64,000 nt of DNA from the NCBI RefSeq assembly GCF_014252075.1, contig NZ_CP059209.1, positions 358,818-422,817 on the forward strand, given 5' to 3'. Origin of the DNA: Blattabacterium cuenoti (GTDB lineage: Bacteria > Bacteroidota > Bacteroidia > Flavobacteriales > Blattabacteriaceae). The position numbers and the translations under genes were made by a program. A model generated the notes under the pieces. It saw nothing but the letters and a program-made list of their open reading frames with translations, was not told where the DNA came from and did not search any database. How positions within the stretch are numbered: position 1 is the stretch's first letter; every line of letters begins with the position of its first letter. Shown here piece by piece: positions 18,574-28,609 of this stretch.

Positions 18574-19641
18574 ATGAACAAATCATGTTCTAATTGTTTA
18601 AAAAATAAATGTGAAAAGAAGGATCAATCTTTTTTTCAAAATAATTATCAAAAAAAACAATGCAAAAAACTGAATGTATTTGATTGGTTATCTAATATTC
18701 AATCTCCTTTTGAATATCAGAAACATGATTTTGTAGAAGTACAATTTAAAAATGATAGAAAAGAATTTTTTATAAATCAAGAAAAAATATTTCTTTGTAA
18801 AGGAGACATTGTTACTGTAGAATCTAAATCAGGAATGGGATATGATATAGGAACAGTGATTTTAACTGGAGAATTGGTAAAATTACAAGTAAGAAATAAA
18901 AATATAGACATTCTAAAAAAAATATACAGAAAATCAACACATAAAGAAATCAATATTTGGAAATCTTTCAGGAGAAAGGAATTTTCAACTCTTTCAAAAG
19001 CTAAAAAAATTGTAAAAACTTTAAATCTTTCTATGAAACTTAGCGAAGTAGAGTATCAAGGAGATGGAGAAAAAGCTATTTTCTATTATACAGCAGAAAA
19101 TAGAGTTGATTTTAGAAAATTAATTAAAGAATTAGCTTTTCATTTTCGCACACGTATAGAAATGCGTCAAATAGGATATAGACAAGAAGCAGCAAAAATT
19201 GGAGGCATAGGTTCTTGTGGTCGAGAACTTTGTTGTTCTACTTGGTTAAAAAATTTTAAAATAGTCACTACTAATTCTGCAAGATATCAACAACTTTCCA
19301 TAAATATTCAAAAATTAAATGGTCAATGTAGTAAGCTAAAATGTTGTCTTAACTATGAATTAGATGCCTATTTAACTTCTTTAAAAGATTTTCCGGATTT
19401 TAACAAAAAAATTCACACAGAAAAGGGAATTGCTCAATGTATGAAAATTGATGTTTTCAAAAAGAAAATGTGGTTTTCTTATATTAATAATCCAAATACT
19501 TGGTTTAGAATAGGAGTAAAAAAAATTAAAGAAATTTTAGAAAATAATAAAAAGAATCAAATAGCTCCTCCTTTAGAGGAGTTATCAACAATTAATCCCA
19601 TTCAGAAAACCGAATTAACATTTAGAGATTTGTCTATATAA
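18574..19641 (+). CDS. PSP1-domain protein (RicT/YaaT-like)
   Basis: The 355-residue protein has the PSP1 C-terminal domain hallmarks IGSCGRELCCSTWLKNF and NGQCSKLKCCLNYE with paired cysteines (about residues 210-265), preceded by RVDFRKLIKELAFHFRTRIE. An N-terminal cysteine cluster (SCSNCLKNKCEKK) is added. In Bacillus the homologue RicT (YaaT) belongs to a complex that carries iron-sulfur clusters and affects RNA processing and development. The role in Bacteroidota is not established. It precedes the PBP1A gene by 38 bp; in free-living Flavobacteria the gliding gene gldH commonly lies between these two. Confidence 0.85.
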   Translation: MNKSCSNCLKNKCEKKDQSFFQNNYQKKQCKKLNVFDWLSNIQSPFEYQKHDFVEVQFKNDRKEFFINQEKIFLCKGDIVTVESKSGMGYDIGTVILTGELVKLQVRNKNIDILKKIYRKSTHKEINIWKSFRRKEFSTLSKAKKIVKTLNLSMKLSEVEYQGDGEKAIFYYTAENRVDFRKLIKELAFHFRTRIEMRQIGYRQEAAKIGGIGSCGRELCCSTWLKNFKIVTTNSARYQQLSINIQKLNGQCSKLKCCLNYELDAYLTSLKDFPDFNKKIHTEKGIAQCMKIDVFKKKMWFSYINNPNTWFRIGVKKIKEILENNKKNQIAPPLEELSTINPIQKTELTFRDLSI

Positions 19642-19679
19642 TTTTCACATTGTTTATTATATGCTAATAAATTTTTTAC

Positions 19680-21974
19680 GTGTATAAAAAGAGTATAAAA
19701 TCTTATTTTTATGTATTTATTTTTTATTTTTGGTTTTTATTTTTTATAGGAATAAGTACTATTTTTTTGATTTTTTATGCAGCTTCTAAAGGTTATTTGG
19801 GAGCTTTGCCTAGTACTAAAGATATAGAGAATCCTGCTATGGAAATAGGATCGGAAGTATATGACTCTAATGGGATACTTTTGGGAAGATTTTTTTCTGA
19901 AAATAGAACTTTAATTACTTATAAACAACTTCCTAAAGATCTTGTTAATGCTTTAATAGCAAAAGAAGATATTCGTTTTAAATATCATTCTGGGATTGAC
20001 GCTAAATCTCTTCTTAGAGCGATTCTTTCACTAGGAAAAAAGGGAGGCGGGAGTACCATCTCTCAGCAACTAGCAAAACTTCTTTTTACAGGACCGTCTG
20101 CAAAAAATAAATTACAAAGAATTCATCAGAAACTTTTAGAATGGGTTATGGCTATTGAATTGGAGAAACGTTATACTAAAGAAGAAATTATTACGATGTA
20201 TTATAATAAATTTGATTTTTTATATAATGCAAAAGGAATAGAAACAGCAGCTCACACTTATTTTAATAAAAAAGTTTCTGAACTTAATTTAGGAGAATGT
20301 GCTACATTGGTTGGGATGTTAGAAAATCCTTCTTTATATAATCCTAAAAATTATCCTAAAAGAGCAAAAAAACAAAGAAATTTAGTTTTATCTCAAATGA
20401 GGAAATACAATCTTTTAAATCCATTTAAATATAAAAAAGAGTTGGAAAAACCTGTAAAAATTAATTTTAAAATACAAAAAAAAGATTTTGAATTGCTTAC
20501 TTATTATGGTGAATTTTTAAAAAAAGAAATTCAAGAAACTTTAGATGAACATGAAAATAAAACTGGACAAAAACTGAATCTTTATTCTAGTGGATTAAAA
20601 ATATATACATCTATTGATGCAAGAATGCAAGATTATGCAGAAAAAGCAGTCAAAAAACACCTCAGTAAATTGCAGATTTTATTCAATCATTTTCAAAAAA
20701 AAAATAAAAATGCTCCATTTTTGAATATATCTCAAGAAAAAACAAAAAGAATATTAATGTCTGCTATGCATAGGACTTCTCTTTACCAAGATTTGAAACA
20801 AAAAGGATTAGCAGAAGAAGAAATTTTAGAAAGATTTCAAAAACCACAATCAATAAAATTGTTTACTTGGAATGGCCCAAAAAAAGTATTAATGTCTCCA
20901 TGGGATTTTGTTCGCTATCAAAAAAGTATTATTCAAGCAGGTTTGTTATCTATAGAACCATCTACTGGATTTATAAAAGCATGGGTAGGGGGAATAGATT
21001 TCAATTATTTTCAATATGATCATGTGGCACAAACACAACGTCAAGTTGGTTCTGTTTTCAAACCTATTTTATATGCTACTGCCATTAATGAATTGCATTA
21101 TAATCCTTGTACAAAAATTTCAAATGAAAAATTCCATTTAGGAAAATGGAGTCCGAGGAATTCTAATGGAAAATATGGAGGAGTACTCACGTTAAAAGAT
21201 GGGTTAGCATTATCTGTGAATACAATTTCAGCCAGATTGATATCAAAAATCACTCCAGGTCCAGTAATTAGTTTAGCAAAACAAATGGGAATAAAATCTA
21301 TAATTCCTGAACATCCATCTATAGCGCTTGGTTCTGCAGATCTAACATTGTATGAAATGACAGGAGCATTCAACACATTTACTAATTTTGGTTTTTACGT
21401 AAAGCCCAGTATTTTAGTTAAAATAGAGGATGAAAATGGAAATTTAATCAAAGAGAATATAGATCTTAGTAGAAAACAAGTTTTTAGCGAAGAAGTTGCA
21501 TATATTATGTTAAAAATAATGCAAGGAGTTATTAAATATGGAACCGCTAAGAGATTACAAAAATATAATTTTATAGGAGAAATAGCAGGAAAAACTGGGA
21601 CAACTAATGAAAACTCAGATGGATGGTTCATAGGGATGGTTCCAAATTTAACTACTGGAGTTTGGGTTGGTTGGGAAGATAGATTTTCCCATTTCGAAAA
21701 TATTAAATTGGGTCAGGGGGCGAATATGGCGTTGCCTATATGGGCCTATTATATGAAAAGTTTATATGAAGATATTAATCTGATTTATAATGATCAATTA
21801 TTTTTTCATAAACCTAAAAATTATCAATATAATTGGGATCAATGTGAGGAAAATCATGTGTTCAAAGAAGAAGAAAATATTATTGAAGAAAAAGAAAATA
21901 AAAATTCTTTGAAAGAAATTATAAATATTAATGAAAATTTAAATAATGAAAATAATAAAGATTACGATAAATGA
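19680..21974 (+). CDS. mrcA: Penicillin-binding protein 1A (bifunctional transglycosylase/transpeptidase)
   Basis: This inner-membrane enzyme polymerises and crosslinks peptidoglycan. The 764-residue protein has an N-terminal membrane anchor (about residues 8-35) and a GT51 transglycosylase domain (KEDIRFKYHSGIDAKSLLRA, GGGSTISQQLAKLLF). The transpeptidase domain has all three motifs: SxxK in QVGSVFKPILY, SxN in SVNTISARL and KTG in AGKTGTTNENSDGWF. The last 35 residues are acidic low-complexity sequence. The start is a GTG at 19680. It shows that the symbiont still makes a cell wall, in line with glmS. The stop overlaps the serA start by 4 bp (ATGA). Confidence 0.95.
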   Translation: MYKKSIKSYFYVFIFYFWFLFFIGISTIFLIFYAASKGYLGALPSTKDIENPAMEIGSEVYDSNGILLGRFFSENRTLITYKQLPKDLVNALIAKEDIRFKYHSGIDAKSLLRAILSLGKKGGGSTISQQLAKLLFTGPSAKNKLQRIHQKLLEWVMAIELEKRYTKEEIITMYYNKFDFLYNAKGIETAAHTYFNKKVSELNLGECATLVGMLENPSLYNPKNYPKRAKKQRNLVLSQMRKYNLLNPFKYKKELEKPVKINFKIQKKDFELLTYYGEFLKKEIQETLDEHENKTGQKLNLYSSGLKIYTSIDARMQDYAEKAVKKHLSKLQILFNHFQKKNKNAPFLNISQEKTKRILMSAMHRTSLYQDLKQKGLAEEEILERFQKPQSIKLFTWNGPKKVLMSPWDFVRYQKSIIQAGLLSIEPSTGFIKAWVGGIDFNYFQYDHVAQTQRQVGSVFKPILYATAINELHYNPCTKISNEKFHLGKWSPRNSNGKYGGVLTLKDGLALSVNTISARLISKITPGPVISLAKQMGIKSIIPEHPSIALGSADLTLYEMTGAFNTFTNFGFYVKPSILVKIEDENGNLIKENIDLSRKQVFSEEVAYIMLKIMQGVIKYGTAKRLQKYNFIGEIAGKTGTTNENSDGWFIGMVPNLTTGVWVGWEDRFSHFENIKLGQGANMALPIWAYYMKSLYEDINLIYNDQLFFHKPKNYQYNWDQCEENHVFKEEENIIEEKENKNSLKEIININENLNNENNKDYDK

Positions 21975-22924
21975 TCAAAAGAATATTAATTTTAGAAAAA
22001 AATCATCCTTTTATTATATACAAACTAAAAAAAGAAGGATTTATTTGTGATGAAAATTATTATGATTCAACCGATAAAATTGATATATCTGTGTATGACG
22101 GAGTCATTTTAAGAAGCAGATTAAAAATAGATAAAAAATTTATTAAAAAAGCTAAAAAACTAAAATTTATAGCTAGGATTGGATCTGGAATAGAAAATAT
22201 AGACAAAGATTATGCTTTAAAAAGAGGGATTTCTTTGATTTCTTCTCCAGAAGGAAATAAAGATGCTGTAGCAGAACATGCTATAGGAATGCTTTTATGC
22301 ATCATGAACCATATTATTCCTTCTCATCAACAAATTATTAAAAAAGGAAAATGGGAGAGAGAAAATAATAGAGGAATGGAAATCATGGGAAAAACAATAG
22401 GAATTATTGGATATGGAAATACTGGAAAATCTTTTGCAAAAAAACTTTCAGGATTTGATGCTAGAATATTATGTTATGATATATTACCAAGAATAGGAGA
22501 TAGTTATGCAATGCAAGTTGATATGAGTACAATTTTTAAAAAATCAGATATAATCAGTTTACATGTTCCTTATACAAAGGAAACAAAAGGAATGATTAAT
22601 TATGATTTTATAAAAAAATTTTACAAACCTATTTATTTAATAAATACTTCTCGTGGAGGATGTGTTTTAACAAATCATTTAGTCAGAGGATTAAAAAACG
22701 GAAAAATATATGGAGCCTGTTTAGATGTATTAGAGTATGAAAATTCTTCTTTTGAAAATATTTTTCATAATCATAAACTTCCTAAAAGTTTTTTTGATCT
22801 CATTCATTCTAATAAAGTTGTATTAACTCCACATGTTTCTGGATGGACTAAAGAATCTAAATCAAAAATGGATAAAAAAATTGTCGAAAAAATTATTTTA
22901 TTAAACAATGAAATTTACTCTTAA
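21971..22924 (+). CDS. serA: D-3-phosphoglycerate dehydrogenase (2-hydroxyacid dehydrogenase family)
   Basis: The 317-residue protein is a D-isomer 2-hydroxyacid dehydrogenase with the nucleotide-binding motif GIIGYGNTGKSFAKKL (about residues 141-156), substrate arginine in INTSRGGCVLTN, and the catalytic histidine in LTPHVSGWTKES. The short form without an ACT regulatory domain is common in Bacteroidota. By size and context it is most likely the first enzyme of serine synthesis, providing serine for CysE at 29535. Other 2-hydroxyacids cannot be ruled out. It overlaps PBP1A by 4 bp and the convergent fusion gene by 4 bp. Confidence 0.85.
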   Translation: MIKRILILEKNHPFIIYKLKKEGFICDENYYDSTDKIDISVYDGVILRSRLKIDKKFIKKAKKLKFIARIGSGIENIDKDYALKRGISLISSPEGNKDAVAEHAIGMLLCIMNHIIPSHQQIIKKGKWERENNRGMEIMGKTIGIIGYGNTGKSFAKKLSGFDARILCYDILPRIGDSYAMQVDMSTIFKKSDIISLHVPYTKETKGMINYDFIKKFYKPIYLINTSRGGCVLTNHLVRGLKNGKIYGACLDVLEYENSSFENIFHNHKLPKSFFDLIHSNKVVLTPHVSGWTKESKSKMDKKIVEKIILLNNEIYS

Positions 22925-24393
22925 TTGAAAAAACAATTATACAAAATCCTCACACTCCATATAATCACCAAAATTCCTATAGAATGACACATAATTTTTA
23001 TAGGAAGCTTACCGGATATCTTTGCTGCTAAAGGAGCAGCAAATAACCCTCCAAAAACTAATCCAAAAACTATTTTCCAGTAGTTTATTCCTAATAAAGA
23101 AAGAAAAGTCAAAGTACTCGAAAGAGTTACAAAAAATTCAGATAAACTTACCGATCCTATAACATATTTTGGAGTTCTTCCCTTTGATATTAAAGTGCTA
23201 GTAACAAAAGGACCCCATCCTCCTCCTACAAAAGAATCTAAAAAACCTCCACATCCTGCAAGCAATCCTATATTACTAGTTTTTTTGTGATCCTTTTTCC
23301 ATGTTTTTAACAAAATTTTAACTCCAAAGAAAAAAGTATAAGAAGCTAACATGGGTTTAATATAAGTTGCGTAACTTTCTCCAAATTTAGCAAGAAAAAA
23401 AGCTCCAACAATAGAACCAATAACTCCTGGGATAAGTAATATTTTAAATAACTTTTTATTTACATTTCCCATTTTATAATGACTCAATCCAGATATTCCG
23501 CTGGAAAATATCTCTGCAGTATGTATACTAGCGCTGATTGAAGGAAGTGGTATCCCAAAAGAAAGCAATATGGTCGTACAAGTTAGACCATACCCCATTC
23601 CTATGGCTCCATCAACAAGTTGTGCAAAAAAACCAGTAAACATTAAATATAAAAAACTTTGATTAAAATGATCCAATATTTTTTGAAAAAAAAAACTTTT
23701 TGTTAAGATCTGTAGAAAAAAACTTATGATAATAATAAATCCTATTATAAGAAATAAATATTTTATTAAATTTTTTTGTGATTTCTTTTTTTTCAATGAT
23801 GTTTTTTTAATAACCCATTTTTCAGTTATTGAATTGAGAATTTTCACTTTATATTCAAAATTTCCTTTTAATTTTTTTCGTATTTCACACATATTTATCA
23901 AGACGTCATCTAATTCATGTGGTAACACATCTATAAAAATTTCTTTTAAACGTTTAGCTATTGTAGGAGATTTTCCATTAGTAGAAATAGCTATCTTTAA
24001 ATTTCCTTTTTGGACGATAGATCCCATATAAAAATCACAAAGATCAGGTTTATCAGGAACATTAACTAACTTATGCATTCTTTTTGCATCTTTTTTTATT
24101 TTTTCACTTAAGATAGGATCATTTACAGCAACAATAATAATATCCATATTTTCCAAATCAGAAGAAACATAAAATTTTTTATTTAATTTTATAAAACTGA
24201 ATAATTTAGCTGTTTGATAAATCTTTTGATTTATTTGATCAGCTATTAAATTAATTTTTGTATCAGGGCTATTTCTTAATATGGTATTTAATTTTTCTAA
24301 AGCCGTTTTTCCTCCACCAACAATCAAAAGAGAAAGTTTATCTAAATGTAAAAAAATAGGAAACAATTTATTCTTCTCTTTATTTATCATCAT
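22921..24393 (-). CDS. Fusion of precorrin-2 dehydrogenase/ferrochelatase (Met8) domain with a TSUP membrane permease
   Basis: The first 200 residues form a Met8/CysG-N-type domain: SLLIVGGGKTALEKLNTIL (NAD-binding, residues about 16-34), VNVPDKPDLCDFYMGSIV with the conserved Asp, and AISTNGKSPTIAKRLKE. It should oxidise precorrin-2 and insert iron to give siroheme. After a basic linker (KKTSLKKKKSQKN) come about eight membrane segments of the TSUP (TauE/SafE) family, including GFFAQLVDGAIGMGYGLT and GGFLDSFVGGGWGPFVTS. TSUP proteins move sulfate, sulfite or sulfonates. One polypeptide thus links siroheme supply to a likely sulfur-oxyanion carrier. It is the last gene of the cys operon, 6 bp after cysI. 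Transport direction and substrate are inferred only from context. Confidence 0.9.
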   Translation of the reverse strand: MMINKEKNKLFPIFLHLDKLSLLIVGGGKTALEKLNTILRNSPDTKINLIADQINQKIYQTAKLFSFIKLNKKFYVSSDLENMDIIIVAVNDPILSEKIKKDAKRMHKLVNVPDKPDLCDFYMGSIVQKGNLKIAISTNGKSPTIAKRLKEIFIDVLPHELDDVLINMCEIRKKLKGNFEYKVKILNSITEKWVIKKTSLKKKKSQKNLIKYLFLIIGFIIIISFFLQILTKSFFFQKILDHFNQSFLYLMFTGFFAQLVDGAIGMGYGLTCTTILLSFGIPLPSISASIHTAEIFSSGISGLSHYKMGNVNKKLFKILLIPGVIGSIVGAFFLAKFGESYATYIKPMLASYTFFFGVKILLKTWKKDHKKTSNIGLLAGCGGFLDSFVGGGWGPFVTSTLISKGRTPKYVIGSVSLSEFFVTLSSTLTFLSLLGINYWKIVFGLVFGGLFAAPLAAKISGKLPIKIMCHSIGILVIIWSVRILYNCFFN

Positions 24394-24399
24394 AAATTA

Positions 24400-26073
24400 T
24401 TAAACTACCCATTTTTTTCTGATAGAAAAATTTCCAAATTTTTCTCCTGAAAACTTTTCTTTTTGAAAACAATCAAAAATTTGATCAAGTTCTTTTAAAA
24501 TAGAAGATTCATCCATATTCTTTTTATAAAGTTTATTCAGACGAGTTCCCTCATGATTAGCTCCCAAATAAAGATTGTATTTTCCATAAGAAACTCCTAT
24601 AAATCCTATTTCAGCTAAATAGGGACGAGAACAGCCATTAGGGCATCCGGTCATACGAATAATTATATCTTCTTTTTCCAATCTATATTTATTCAAAATA
24701 ATTTCTATTTTAGATATCAAACTAGGAAAATAACGTTGTCCTTCTGCTAAAGCTAAAGGACATGTGTTGAACGCTACACAAGCCATAGAATTTTTTCTTA
24801 TAGAAGACAATCCATTCATATAATCATGAATTCCATATTTTCGAAAAATAGATTGTATTTTATTTTTATTTTTTTCGTCAATATGAGTTAATGTCAAATT
24901 TTGATTGCAAGTAAATGAAAAATTACATATTTCATATTCCGCTATCTTTAACAAAGCAGATTTCAATTTCAAGTTTTCATTATCAAAAATTAATCCATTT
25001 TCTATAAAAAATGTATAATTCCACAATTTTTGATAATCTTGAATCCACCCAAAATAATCACGTCTTTCTGTAAAAAGAAAATATTTTTTTTCTTGCAAAG
25101 AAAATCCAATTCTATTTTCTAATTCTTTTTTAAACCAATTTATTCCATAATTATCTATAGTATATTTTAAACGGGATAATTTACGATCGCTTCTGTTTCC
25201 ATAATCACGTTGGATAGTCAAAATTTCATATACTATTTTTAGTATTTGATCTTCAGAATCAGAAAAACCAATAACAGTTCCTAACCTAGAATAGGTTTTA
25301 GAATTCCCATGAGTAGTAGATAATCCGCCTCCAACAGATATGTTAAAACCTTTTAATATTTTAGATTTTTTATCAAGGATAGCAATTAAACCTATATCAT
25401 TAGCAAAAACGTCAACGTCATTATTAGGAGGAATAGCTATAGCTATTTTGAATTTTCTAGGCAAATAAGTTTCTTTATAAAGAGGGTCTTTATCTTCTTT
25501 TTTTTCATATATCTTATTTTTATCTAACCAAATATCATAGTAAGCATTCGTTTTAGGAAGTAACATATTGCTAATTTTAGTAGCATAGTTCAAAATTTTT
25601 TCACGAGAGTATTTTTTATCTATATAGGTACTGCATACCACATTTCTATTAACATCTCCACATGTAGCAATAGAATCCAATTTATGAATATTAAAAAATT
25701 GAATAGTTGGTCTTATTTTAGATTTTATCAATCCGTGTAATTGAATTGTTTGTCTAGTCGTTATTTTAATAACTCCAGTTGAATTTTTTTCTGAAATATT
25801 ATGAATAGCTATCCATTTTTTATGATTGATAAGCCCCCCTGGAATTCTAAGACGTATCATAAAAGAATATAATCTTTCCAATTTTTTTTTAGATCTTTCT
25901 TCTCTTATATCTCTATCATCTTGTTGATACAATCCATGAAATTTAATAACAACCTGATCTTCATTATAAATACCTCCAGATAATTCATCCTGTAAACTCT
26001 CTAAAATAGTTCCTCTAAGTCCTAAGCTTTCTTTTTTTATTTTTTCTTCTTTTGTTATCCGAGATGTCTTCAT
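24400..26073 (-). CDS. cysI: Sulfite reductase hemoprotein (beta) subunit
   Basis: CysI reduces sulfite to sulfide at a coupled siroheme/4Fe-4S centre. The 557-residue protein has the cluster-binding cysteines in CVAFNTCPLA (C-x5-C) and MTGCPNGCSRPYLAEIGFIG (C-x3-C), plus siroheme-site motifs GGGLSTTHGN and RTIQLHG-like RQTIQLHGL. Length is normal. It lies 31 bp after cysJ, which delivers electrons from NADPH, and 6 bp before the Met8-TSUP gene that completes siroheme. Confidence 0.96.
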   Translation of the reverse strand: MKTSRITKEEKIKKESLGLRGTILESLQDELSGGIYNEDQVVIKFHGLYQQDDRDIREERSKKKLERLYSFMIRLRIPGGLINHKKWIAIHNISEKNSTGVIKITTRQTIQLHGLIKSKIRPTIQFFNIHKLDSIATCGDVNRNVVCSTYIDKKYSREKILNYATKISNMLLPKTNAYYDIWLDKNKIYEKKEDKDPLYKETYLPRKFKIAIAIPPNNDVDVFANDIGLIAILDKKSKILKGFNISVGGGLSTTHGNSKTYSRLGTVIGFSDSEDQILKIVYEILTIQRDYGNRSDRKLSRLKYTIDNYGINWFKKELENRIGFSLQEKKYFLFTERRDYFGWIQDYQKLWNYTFFIENGLIFDNENLKLKSALLKIAEYEICNFSFTCNQNLTLTHIDEKNKNKIQSIFRKYGIHDYMNGLSSIRKNSMACVAFNTCPLALAEGQRYFPSLISKIEIILNKYRLEKEDIIIRMTGCPNGCSRPYLAEIGFIGVSYGKYNLYLGANHEGTRLNKLYKKNMDESSILKELDQIFDCFQKEKFSGEKFGNFSIRKKWVV

Positions 26074-26104
26074 GTCTACAAAATTTAATTTTTCATCAAC
26101 TTTT

Positions 26105-27808
26105 TTAGTATACGTCTTTTAAATATCTTCCATCTTTTTTCATTTCTTTTATAAAATATTCTGGATCTTTTCCTCCTTCTTTCTCTATTACACGAAATAT
26201 CATTTTTTCAACATCTATGCTCATAGGAGTTTTTTTTCCACAAACATAGATGTATGCTCCATTTTTTATCCATGAAAAAAATTCTGTTCTATTTTCCCAT
26301 ATTTTATCTTGTACATATATTCTTTTTCCTTGATCTCTCGAAAAAGAGAGATTTACACGATTAATAATTCCTTTTCTTTTCCAATTTTGTATTTCTGTTT
26401 GATACAAAAAATCTGCATAAAAATGTTGATCTCCAAAAAATAACCAATTTCTTCCCGTTGCTTCCATCGCTTCTCTTTCATATAAAAAAGAACGAAAAGG
26501 AGCTATTCCTGTTCCGGGACCAATAAGAATTATGTCTATTTCAGGATTTTTTGGTAATCTAAACAATTGATTCCTATGAATAAAAAAAGAGAATTTTTCT
26601 CCTTCTTTTAACTTAGATAAAAAATCAGAGCAATGACCATATACAGTTTCTCCATTCAATTGAAATCGATGACGAGATACAGTAATATGTATTTCATTAT
26701 GATGAGCTTTAGGAGAAGAAGAAATGGAATAAAATCTTGGTTTTATAGGGTCCATTATTTTTATTAAATCTCTTAATGAAAATTCCTTTTTTATAGGAAA
26801 TTCTTTCAAAAGATCAATTAGTTTCCATTTTTGATTATAAGGAATATTTTTTTTTTCAGATAAAAAAGAATATTTTCTTAAAAAATTATCTGATAAATGA
26901 AAAATATTCAATTCTTTTTTGATAATATTAAATATATTTTTTTCATATTCTTCATTTTTTCTATCTTTTGATAGATACTCTATAATATTATATGTTTCAT
27001 TCGAAGGGTTTTCAGGAAAAATGCCTATAGAATCACCCGGAAGATATTTAATTTCATTTTGAACAGAAATTTCAATATGATAAATTTCTTTATTAGACCC
27101 TCTTTTTTTATCACTTAAAAGTATATTATTCAAAACTTTTCCACATACTTTTTTTCTTCTATCTTTTGTATTTTGTTCATATTTTTTTTTTTGAAAAAAA
27201 TTCAAAATTTCGAAAAACCATTTATCGGATTCTTCTTCATAATCTACATCACATTTATGCAATGGAATGATTCTGATTGCTCCTATGTTATGCAAACGTT
27301 TATCTACATCAACTCCTGCTTTACAAAAATAAGAATAAGATTTATCTCCTAAAGCTAACACACTATATTTCAATTTATTTATACTAAGATTTTGATTTTT
27401 ATGAATAAAATCAAAAAAAGATCTTGCGGAAGAAGGAGGCTCTCCTTCTCCATGTGTACTAATTATTACGAATAAATAATCTTCTTTTTCTAAATCTTGC
27501 AAACGATATTGATCTAAGCTTATCAATTTCATTTGCAACTTTTTATTTTTGGCTTTTTGATAAATGTCAAAAGCTAAATTTTTGGCATTTCCTGTTTCCG
27601 TTCCATAAACTAACGTTATTTTTTTCTCCGTTATTTTTTCCTCTTTATTTAATTTATTATAAGATTTTTTAGTATTAGAAGATAATAATCCAGACATATA
27701 TCCACACATCCAAATAATCTCTTCTATAGAGGACTCTTTGATTAACTTAAAAAATGTTTTGTTATTTGATTCAGATAACATTTTATTTAATTTTATAAAA
27801 GAAAACAT
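26105..27808 (-). CDS. cysJ: Sulfite reductase [NADPH] flavoprotein (alpha) subunit
   Basis: CysJ passes electrons from NADPH through FAD and FMN to CysI. The 567-residue protein has a flavodoxin domain (LVYGTETGNAKNLAFDIY, about residues 67-84; STHGEGEPPSSARSF), an FAD domain (KPRFYSISSSPKAH) and an NADPH-binding region (LIGPGTGIAPFRSFLYERE). The C-terminus GRYLKDVY is intact. Two long A tracts in the sense strand (11 at 27182-27192 and 10 at 26847-26856 in plus coordinates) are read in frame as lysine runs and could cause slippage. Confidence 0.96.
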   Translation of the reverse strand: MFSFIKLNKMLSESNNKTFFKLIKESSIEEIIWMCGYMSGLLSSNTKKSYNKLNKEEKITEKKITLVYGTETGNAKNLAFDIYQKAKNKKLQMKLISLDQYRLQDLEKEDYLFVIISTHGEGEPPSSARSFFDFIHKNQNLSINKLKYSVLALGDKSYSYFCKAGVDVDKRLHNIGAIRIIPLHKCDVDYEEESDKWFFEILNFFQKKKYEQNTKDRRKKVCGKVLNNILLSDKKRGSNKEIYHIEISVQNEIKYLPGDSIGIFPENPSNETYNIIEYLSKDRKNEEYEKNIFNIIKKELNIFHLSDNFLRKYSFLSEKKNIPYNQKWKLIDLLKEFPIKKEFSLRDLIKIMDPIKPRFYSISSSPKAHHNEIHITVSRHRFQLNGETVYGHCSDFLSKLKEGEKFSFFIHRNQLFRLPKNPEIDIILIGPGTGIAPFRSFLYEREAMEATGRNWLFFGDQHFYADFLYQTEIQNWKRKGIINRVNLSFSRDQGKRIYVQDKIWENRTEFFSWIKNGAYIYVCGKKTPMSIDVEKMIFRVIEKEGGKDPEYFIKEMKKDGRYLKDVY

Positions 27809-27817
27809 TAATAAATA

Positions 27818-28609
27818 TCACTCAAAATAATTTTTTTTATCCAAAACATCAGAATTAAAAAACCATTTGAAATAATGATGCAGCCCCACAATTTTACCTA
27901 AAATGACTAAAGAAGGAGACATAAAATGATTTTTTTCTTTTATTAATTTTTTACAATTATAAAGATGACTTGTATACACTTTTTGCATAGGGGTAGTGGC
28001 TTGTTCTATTATAGCTACTAATTTATTCATACAAAAAAAATCTTTGTTTTTTGTCAATTTATCAAAGACTTCATATAATTTCTGAATGCACATATAAAAA
28101 ACTAAAGTGTCTTTAGTTTTGATAAAATCTATCCACTGATTGGAATTGATAGAATCTGGATTATGAAGAGTTATAAAACGGACAGAAGAAGCATACCCTC
28201 TTGCTGTAAGAGGTATTCCAGCATAAGCAGCAGCACCTAAAGCAGATGTTACTCCAGGAATAATTTCATAAGGAATATCATATTTTTTTAATTCCATTAA
28301 TTCGTCCATAATATTGGAAAAAATAGAAACATCTCCTCCTTTTAATCTAACTACATATTTTCCTTTCAAAGCATAGTGAATTAATATCTTGTTGATTTTT
28401 TTTTGAGAAAAATCAGTTTTTTGTATGGAATTTTTTCCCACAAAAACGAATTTTCTTTTATAGTTAGAATATTTTTTAATAATTTCAGGACTCACAAGAC
28501 GATCAACCAAAACTATTTCTGATTTTTTCAAATGATTCATAGCTTTTACAGTAATCAAATCAGGATCTCCTGGTCCTGCTGAAATAAAAATTACTTTTTT
28601 TGTTGTCAT
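27818..28609 (-). CDS. cobA: Uroporphyrinogen-III C-methyltransferase
   Basis: This enzyme methylates uroporphyrinogen III twice to give precorrin-2, the siroheme precursor. The 263-residue protein has [14 protein letters not shown] at the N-terminus, [23 protein letters not shown] (about residues 91-103) and [17 protein letters not shown], all family hallmarks. It is a stand-alone methyltransferase; the following two steps are in the Met8 domain of the operon's last gene. It overlaps cysK by 4 bp (ATGA) and is followed 9 bp later by cysJ. Confidence 0.95.
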   Translation of the reverse strand: MTTKKVIFISAGPGDPDLITVKAMNHLKKSEIVLVDRLVSPEIIKKYSNYKRKFVFVGKNSIQKTDFSQKKINKILIHYALKGKYVVRLKGGDVSIFSNIMDELMELKKYDIPYEIIPGVTSALGAAAYAGIPLTARGYASSVRFITLHNPDSINSNQWIDFIKTKDTLVFYMCIQKLYEVFDKLTKNKDFFCMNKLVAIIEQATTPMQKVYTSHLYNCKKLIKEKNHFMSPSLVILGKIVGLHHYFKWFFNSDVLDKKNYFE

